This document shows, one piece after another, positions 46,731 through 50,319 of a stretch of DNA of 50,319 bases. Numbering within the stretch: position 1 is the first letter of the stretch; every line of letters starts with the position of its first letter. The stretch covers positions 1 to 50,319 of the forward strand of contig JAPOJV010000005.1 in the NCBI GenBank assembly GCA_029978085.1, in the 5' to 3' direction. The stretch comes from a bacterium. GTDB taxonomy: Bacteria > Planctomycetota > Planctomycetia > Pirellulales > UBA1268. The notes beneath the pieces are model-generated. The model searched no databases. It saw only the letters and a list, made by a program, of their open reading frames with translations, and was not told the DNA's origin. The translations under genes and the position numbers were made by a program.

Positions 46731-48895
46731 GGCGTGGGCACCGCCGGCCGCACGACCTCGGCGCTCTGGCGGGGGGCGATCGCGTTGGCCGGCGCCGGCA
46801 CGGCGATGCCCGGCTTGCCGGAGGCCTGCAGGAAATCGACCGTCACGTTCATCGCCTCATCGAAATAGTAGTCGCGGCGGACGACGGGCCGCTTCTGGGC
46901 CTCCAGCTCCTCGAGCTTCTTCTCCTCCTCGTCCTCAGCGGCCCTGCCCTCGTTCCACTGCTTCTCGAACTCGGCCTCGACCAGCGAGATCGTCTTTTCG
47001 TCCTTCCGCTTCTTGTAGCGGGCGACGTCGTTGGCGAGCTTGCCGAAGTCGGCGTTGCCACCGATCCGTTCCGCCGACCGAGCCCGCAACTGGGCCAGCA
47101 GGGCCTCGTTGACGCGGCCGGTGGACTGGTAGCCGGCCTGCGGCACCTTGTCGAACGGGATCGCATGGTCGAGATCACCCTCACCCACCGGCAGGTGCGT
47201 GGTGAGACTCGGCAGCACGACGTCGCTCTTCACGCCCTCGAGCTGCGTGCTCGCGCCGCTCGGCCGGTAGAACTGCTGCATCGTGATCTTGATCGCGCCG
47301 AGCGACGGCGAGTTGTCGTACCGCTGGAACAGCTGGCGGCCAAGGTCGAGCAGGCTCTGCACGGTGCCTTTGCCGTGGGTCGCCTCGTCGCCGATGATCA
47401 GGCCGCGGTGATAGTCCTGGATCGCGCCGGCGAGGATCTCGCTGGCACTGGCGCTGAACTTGTTGGTGAGCACCACGAGCGGGCCGTCCCAGGCCACGCC
47501 CGGATCGACGTCGTCGTAGGGTCGCACCTGCTTGTCGGCATCCTTGATCTGCACCACCGGCCCCTTGTCGATGAACAGGCCCGTGAGCTTGATCGCCTCG
47601 GGGAGCGAGCCGCCGCCGTTGTGCCGCAGGTCCAGCGCCACGCAGTCGACGCCCTGCTGGCGAAACTCGTCGAGCAGCCGCTTGCAGTCGCGGGTGCTGC
47701 TCTTGTACTCCGCCTGCCCCTGCTGGGCGGCGGCCATATCCATGTAGAAGCTCGGCAGGTTGATCACGCCGATCCGGTACGGCGAACCATCGGCCTTCGT
47801 GCCGTGCTCAATCACCTCGCCACGGGCCTCGGCATCCTTGAGCTCGATCTTGGCCCGCGTGATGTCGTAGATCTTGGGCACGGTCTCGCCCACGGGGATC
47901 ACCTTCAGCCGCACGAGGGTGCCCCGCTTGCCGCGGATGAGCTTCACCACCTCGTTGAGATTCATGTCGACGGTGTCGACGATCTCGCCGTCGGTGCCCT
48001 GCCCCACGCCCACGATCCGATCCTTCGCCTTGAGCCGGCCATCCTTGTCGGCGGCCCCGCCCGGCGTGAGTTCCATGATCGTCGTGTAGCCGTCTTCGCC
48101 CTTGAGCTGGGCGCCGATGCCGTCGAGCTGGAGCCGCATGCCGATCTCGAAGTTCTCGAGGGTGCCGGGCGACATGAAGCTCGTGTGCGGATCGAAGCTG
48201 CCGGTGAGCGACGAGAGATAGGTCTCGAGCAGCTCGTCACCCGTCATCTGGTGCATCCGCTTGGCGAAGCTGCGGTAGCGACGCAGCAGCTTCTCCTTGG
48301 CCTCCTCGGGGGGCGTCTTCTCCATCTTCTGCACGAGCAGTTCGTATTTGATCCGCCGCCGCCAGAGATCCTCGGCCTCGGCCTCCGTCTTGGCCCACTG
48401 GGTGGCCTTGCGGTCGATGACGATCGACTCGGGCGTCGTGAAGTCGTGAGGCGTGTTCAGGAGCCGCTCGATCAACGGCAGCCGCGAATCGACCCGTTGC
48501 AGGAAGCGGTCGCACACCTGGTAGGCGAAGCTCACGTCGCCCCGCTTCACGAGATCGTCGAGCGAGTCCCGCTGCTGCATGAACGAGTCGACGTCGCTCT
48601 GCATCAAATAGATCTTCATCGGGTCGAGCGCCTCGAGGAAGGCGTCGAACCACCGGCGAGCCATCGCATCGTTGATCGGCTGCTTGAGAAAGTGCTCGCT
48701 CTCCAGATGCCGGCGCACCGCCTTGGCGATGTGGGGATCGTTCGCGCCGGGCTTCGGGCCGCCCGTAGGGGGCTGCTCGGCCAGCACCGGCCAGGCTGCC
48801 AGCGCTGCGAGGGCTGCCGCCGAGAACACCCCCGTCGTCCACGTCGTGGCCCGCCAGCCCTGCCGCCGCGACGCGGCTCCGGCGATCCCTACCAT
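46727..48895 (-). CDS. prc: tail-specific (Prc/CtpA) carboxy-terminal protease
   Basis: A 722-residue protease with an N-terminal signal (FSAAALAALAAWPVLA, about 25-40). A helical N-terminal domain is followed by a PDZ domain (about 235-330; GIGAQLKGEDGYTTIMELTP), then the protease core with LRHNGGGSLPEAIKL, the serine cluster FSASASEI (about 480-486) and a Lys in THGKGTVQ (K509), matching the Ser/Lys dyad of Prc. A Tsp-type C-terminal domain ends the protein. It cuts misfolded or peptidoglycan-linked proteins in the periplasm from their C-termini. ATG at 48895 is preferred; GTG at 48913 or ATG at 48955 are possible. Confidence 0.9.
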   Translation of the reverse strand: MVGIAGAASRRQGWRATTWTTGVFSAAALAALAAWPVLAEQPPTGGPKPGANDPHIAKAVRRHLESEHFLKQPINDAMARRWFDAFLEALDPMKIYLMQSDVDSFMQQRDSLDDLVKRGDVSFAYQVCDRFLQRVDSRLPLIERLLNTPHDFTTPESIVIDRKATQWAKTEAEAEDLWRRRIKYELLVQKMEKTPPEEAKEKLLRRYRSFAKRMHQMTGDELLETYLSSLTGSFDPHTSFMSPGTLENFEIGMRLQLDGIGAQLKGEDGYTTIMELTPGGAADKDGRLKAKDRIVGVGQGTDGEIVDTVDMNLNEVVKLIRGKRGTLVRLKVIPVGETVPKIYDITRAKIELKDAEARGEVIEHGTKADGSPYRIGVINLPSFYMDMAAAQQGQAEYKSSTRDCKRLLDEFRQQGVDCVALDLRHNGGGSLPEAIKLTGLFIDKGPVVQIKDADKQVRPYDDVDPGVAWDGPLVVLTNKFSASASEILAGAIQDYHRGLIIGDEATHGKGTVQSLLDLGRQLFQRYDNSPSLGAIKITMQQFYRPSGASTQLEGVKSDVVLPSLTTHLPVGEGDLDHAIPFDKVPQAGYQSTGRVNEALLAQLRARSAERIGGNADFGKLANDVARYKKRKDEKTISLVEAEFEKQWNEGRAAEDEEEKKLEELEAQKRPVVRRDYYFDEAMNVTVDFLQASGKPGIAVPAPANAIAPRQSAEVVRPAVPTP

Positions 48896-48969
48896 CTGGA
48901 GGTTGCAACTCACGGTCTGGCTCCTTCTGAAACGACTCGACCCGGACCTTGGCATTGTGACGACTCAGC

Positions 48970-49824
48970 TCAGGCTTGGCGAGACAGGCTCTCCAGCCCC
49001 GCTTGCGCGAAGGCCGCAGCTTCCGCAGCCCTGTGCACGACAGCCCGTGCCACTGCCTCATCGGCACCAAGCCGGCCAACCTGCAGCCATTCGAGGTGCG
49101 GCGCGAGTTGCCGACCCCGCTCGACCGCAGCGGCGACCTGACGTTCTACGTGGCCACTGAACAGAAGGTGCGGCTGCACGACGACCCGGCCCGCACCGAG
49201 GGCCGCGGCACGCTCGGCCGCCATGGCCACGGCCTCGTCGAGCGACGGCCTGGCGGCGGCGACGAATCCCTGCTCCACGGCCACGAACCGGCCGGTATAC
49301 GCCTCGTCGAGTGTCGCCGCCGTGAAAGCCCGCAGCTGCGCAGGCGTCTCGGGGTCGCTCGCCCCCCGCCCCACCATCACGAGCACCGCCGGCTCCCGGG
49401 CGCCACCCACCGCGCCGGCGAGTGCCGCCTCTCGCCTTGTACGCGAGAGATTCACGATTTCGGGATGCAGGCCGAACGGCTCGGCCATCCGGAACGCGAC
49501 CCCGGCAGCCTCAGCGGCGGCGGTGAGCGCCTCGGGCACATCTCGCCGCGCATGCCCAGCAGTGAAGAGCAGCAGCGGCATCGCCACGAGTTCACGGCAG
49601 CCACGGGCCGCGAGCCGGTTCACGGCGACCGCGATCGAGGGCTCGATCACCTCCAAGTAGCCGAGCTCGACTGGCACGCCTGGCAGCATGGCGGCGACGT
49701 GTCTCGTGACCGTCTCCGCCTCGCCTGCCCCGACTGGATCGGCCGTACCGTGGCCGACGACCAACAGCCCACATCCGCCGCCCAGGCGAGACACGGCGGC
49801 AGATGAACTGAACGAGCATGACAT
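48970..49824 (-). CDS. cbiX: CbiX/SirB-like sirohydrochlorin chelatase
   Basis: A 284-residue class II chelatase made of two similar halves. Half one has LLVVGHGTADP (His) and LLLFTAGHARRDVP (second His); half two has VMVGRGASDPET and HLLFSGHVERQV. In the second half the first His is replaced (GRG for GHG), so the active site is probably formed mainly by the first half. It would insert cobalt or iron into sirohydrochlorin for cobalamin or sirohaem. No other tetrapyrrole genes are nearby. It lies 74 bases upstream of the protease gene on the same strand. Confidence 0.85.
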   Translation of the reverse strand: MSCSFSSSAAVSRLGGGCGLLVVGHGTADPVGAGEAETVTRHVAAMLPGVPVELGYLEVIEPSIAVAVNRLAARGCRELVAMPLLLFTAGHARRDVPEALTAAAEAAGVAFRMAEPFGLHPEIVNLSRTRREAALAGAVGGAREPAVLVMVGRGASDPETPAQLRAFTAATLDEAYTGRFVAVEQGFVAAARPSLDEAVAMAAERAAALGAGRVVVQPHLLFSGHVERQVAAAVERGRQLAPHLEWLQVGRLGADEAVARAVVHRAAEAAAFAQAGLESLSRQA

Positions 49825-49854
49825 GCGGGCATTGTAGACGAGCTTCGTCTCGCT

Positions 49855-49929
49855 GTAGGCCCGTCACGCTGCGTGGGCCTGTCACGCCGTGACAGGCTGG
49901 TTCACCGGTCACGGCGTGACCGGGCTACT
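49855..49929 (+). repeat. F2 palindromic repeat, copy 2
   Basis: Nearly identical over 75 bases to the copy at 22991, including both palindromes and the GTAGGCCCGTCAC / GTGACCGGGCTAC ends. It lies upstream of the chelatase gene. Confidence 0.88.
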
Positions 49930-49938
49930 TACTCCGGC

Positions 49939-49962
49939 CCTCGGGGCATGGGCAGCCCCGAA
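49939..49962 (+). repeat. F1 fragment
   Basis: CTCGGGGCATGGGCAGCCCC is the right outer arm of F1 alone. It lies ten bases after F2 copy 2, as if the rest of the element had been deleted. The stretch from here to 50054 shows no gene. Confidence 0.7.
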
Positions 49963-50054
49963 CTTTCGCCACAGGAGGGTGACCTGCGGAGGAATAGTGC
50001 GGGTCTGCGGTTTTCAGAACGTCCGCGGCTTCCGCCGCAGAATCCCCTCGCTCG

Positions 50055-50098
50055 CGCTTTTTGATGTTGCGCTGCCGGTCATCCGGCGGCAAAAAGCG
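50055..50098. repeat. long nested palindrome upstream of transposase
   Basis: CGCTTTTTG (50055-50063) is exactly complementary to CAAAAAGCG (50090-50098), and inside GCCGG (50074-50078) pairs with CCGGC (50083-50087). It may be a terminator or lie near the left end of the insertion sequence. Confidence 0.55.
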
Positions 50099-50112
50099 GG
50101 GTTGGGGAAAAA

Positions 50113-50175
50113 GGCGGGGCTCCTCTACGACCAGATCTTGGTTGTTTTCTCCAGCCGCAAAAGGAGGCCCCGCCA
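50113..50175 (+). promoter_or_regulatory. inverted repeat that would hide the transposase ribosome site
   Basis: GGCGGGGCTCCT (50113-50124) can pair with AGGAGGCCCCGCC (50163-50175) with one bulge. The second arm contains the Shine-Dalgarno sequence of the frame starting at 50176. A transcript entering from outside would fold and block translation, a known protection used by several insertion sequences. Confidence 0.6.
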
Positions 50176-50319
50176 TGGTCATGGTCGCCGATTCGCTTCC
50201 TGGGCTCAAGGGCGTTCTGCAGCGGAGCGGCCTGCGCTGCACGGCGGCCGCAATGGCAACGCGGCTGATTGCAGCGTTCATCTTGCATCCTGGCCGCGTG
50301 TCGTGCCTGCAAGCGGCAG
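50176..50319 (+). CDS. probable transposase, N-terminal part, cut by window end
   Basis: An open frame of 48 codons running off the window. It begins MVMVADSLPGLKGVLQRSG and continues LIAAFILHPGRVSCLQAA, which resembles the N-terminus of DDE transposases common in planctomycete insertion sequences; the catalytic part lies outside. It has a strong ribosome site, AAAGGAGG (50161-50168), seven bases before the ATG, unlike most genes here, which fits a mobile gene. The family cannot be named from this fragment. Confidence 0.55.

Noticed and set aside
46670-49141. 823-codon plus-strand frame opposite the protease gene
   Set aside because: The minus strand encodes a complete Prc-type protease with PDZ and active-site motifs; the plus frame is its shadow.

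Overview
The window is GC-rich, gene-dense bacterial chromosome. It most resembles Planctomycetota, probably a Pirellulales-like member. The reasons are an oversized SecA with insertions, a secreted protein with an LESRLPLA segment like the planctomycete LEPR-type motif, a Kdo transferase (lipid A outer membrane), many ATGA start/stop overlaps, few strong Shine-Dalgarno sites, and a PfaA/HglE-like polyketide synthase of a type reported in this phylum. This assignment is from reading alone. No tRNA, rRNA or CRISPR array was seen.

Layout. 1-5.7 kb is the end of a surface-glycan locus: a GT4-type glycosyltransferase cut by the window edge, a decayed methyltransferase, a polytopic membrane protein, and a two-domain GT4+GT2 enzyme. 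5.8-8.8 kb holds a SNF2 helicase coupled to a small unknown protein, and a divergent unknown gene. 8.8-14.9 kb is a likely carboxylate-reduction cluster: a LuxE/PaaK-like adenylating enzyme, an aldehyde dehydrogenase, an iron alcohol dehydrogenase, an exported PQQ-type propeller and a YjbQ protein. 15.1-24.1 kb carries housekeeping and stress genes: PLP decarboxylase, DksA-type zinc finger, HtrA protease, nucleoside hydrolase, TrpD, Cu+-type P1B ATPase and PhnP-like hydrolase. 24.2-29.3 kb has secA and waaA.

29.3-40.5 kb is the most distinctive locus. It is one tightly overlapped minus-strand operon of a 2356-residue KS-KS-AT-ACP-KR-DH synthase, a phosphopantetheinyl transferase, a FabL-like reductase, a thioester reductase and an arylsulfotransferase-like propeller. 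Together these look able to build, reduce and release a long-chain alcohol, perhaps then modified outside the cytoplasm. 40.6-46.6 kb runs on the plus strand: metK behind a good promoter, membrane proteins, a mannose-1-phosphate guanylyltransferase, a lipase-like hydrolase, RuvX and a YeeZ-like protein. 46.7-49.8 kb has a Prc-type protease and a CbiX-like chelatase on the minus strand. The window ends inside a transposase gene.

The spaces between genes are filled with three families of palindromic repeats. The largest, family F1 (132-144 bp, five full copies and two fragments), folds into a long outer stem with two inner hairpins whose paired bases change together between copies while AGGAT-type loops stay fixed. 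It is the best candidate here for an undescribed structured element. F2 (about 65-75 bp) and F3 (about 27 bp) often sit beside F1, at gene ends.
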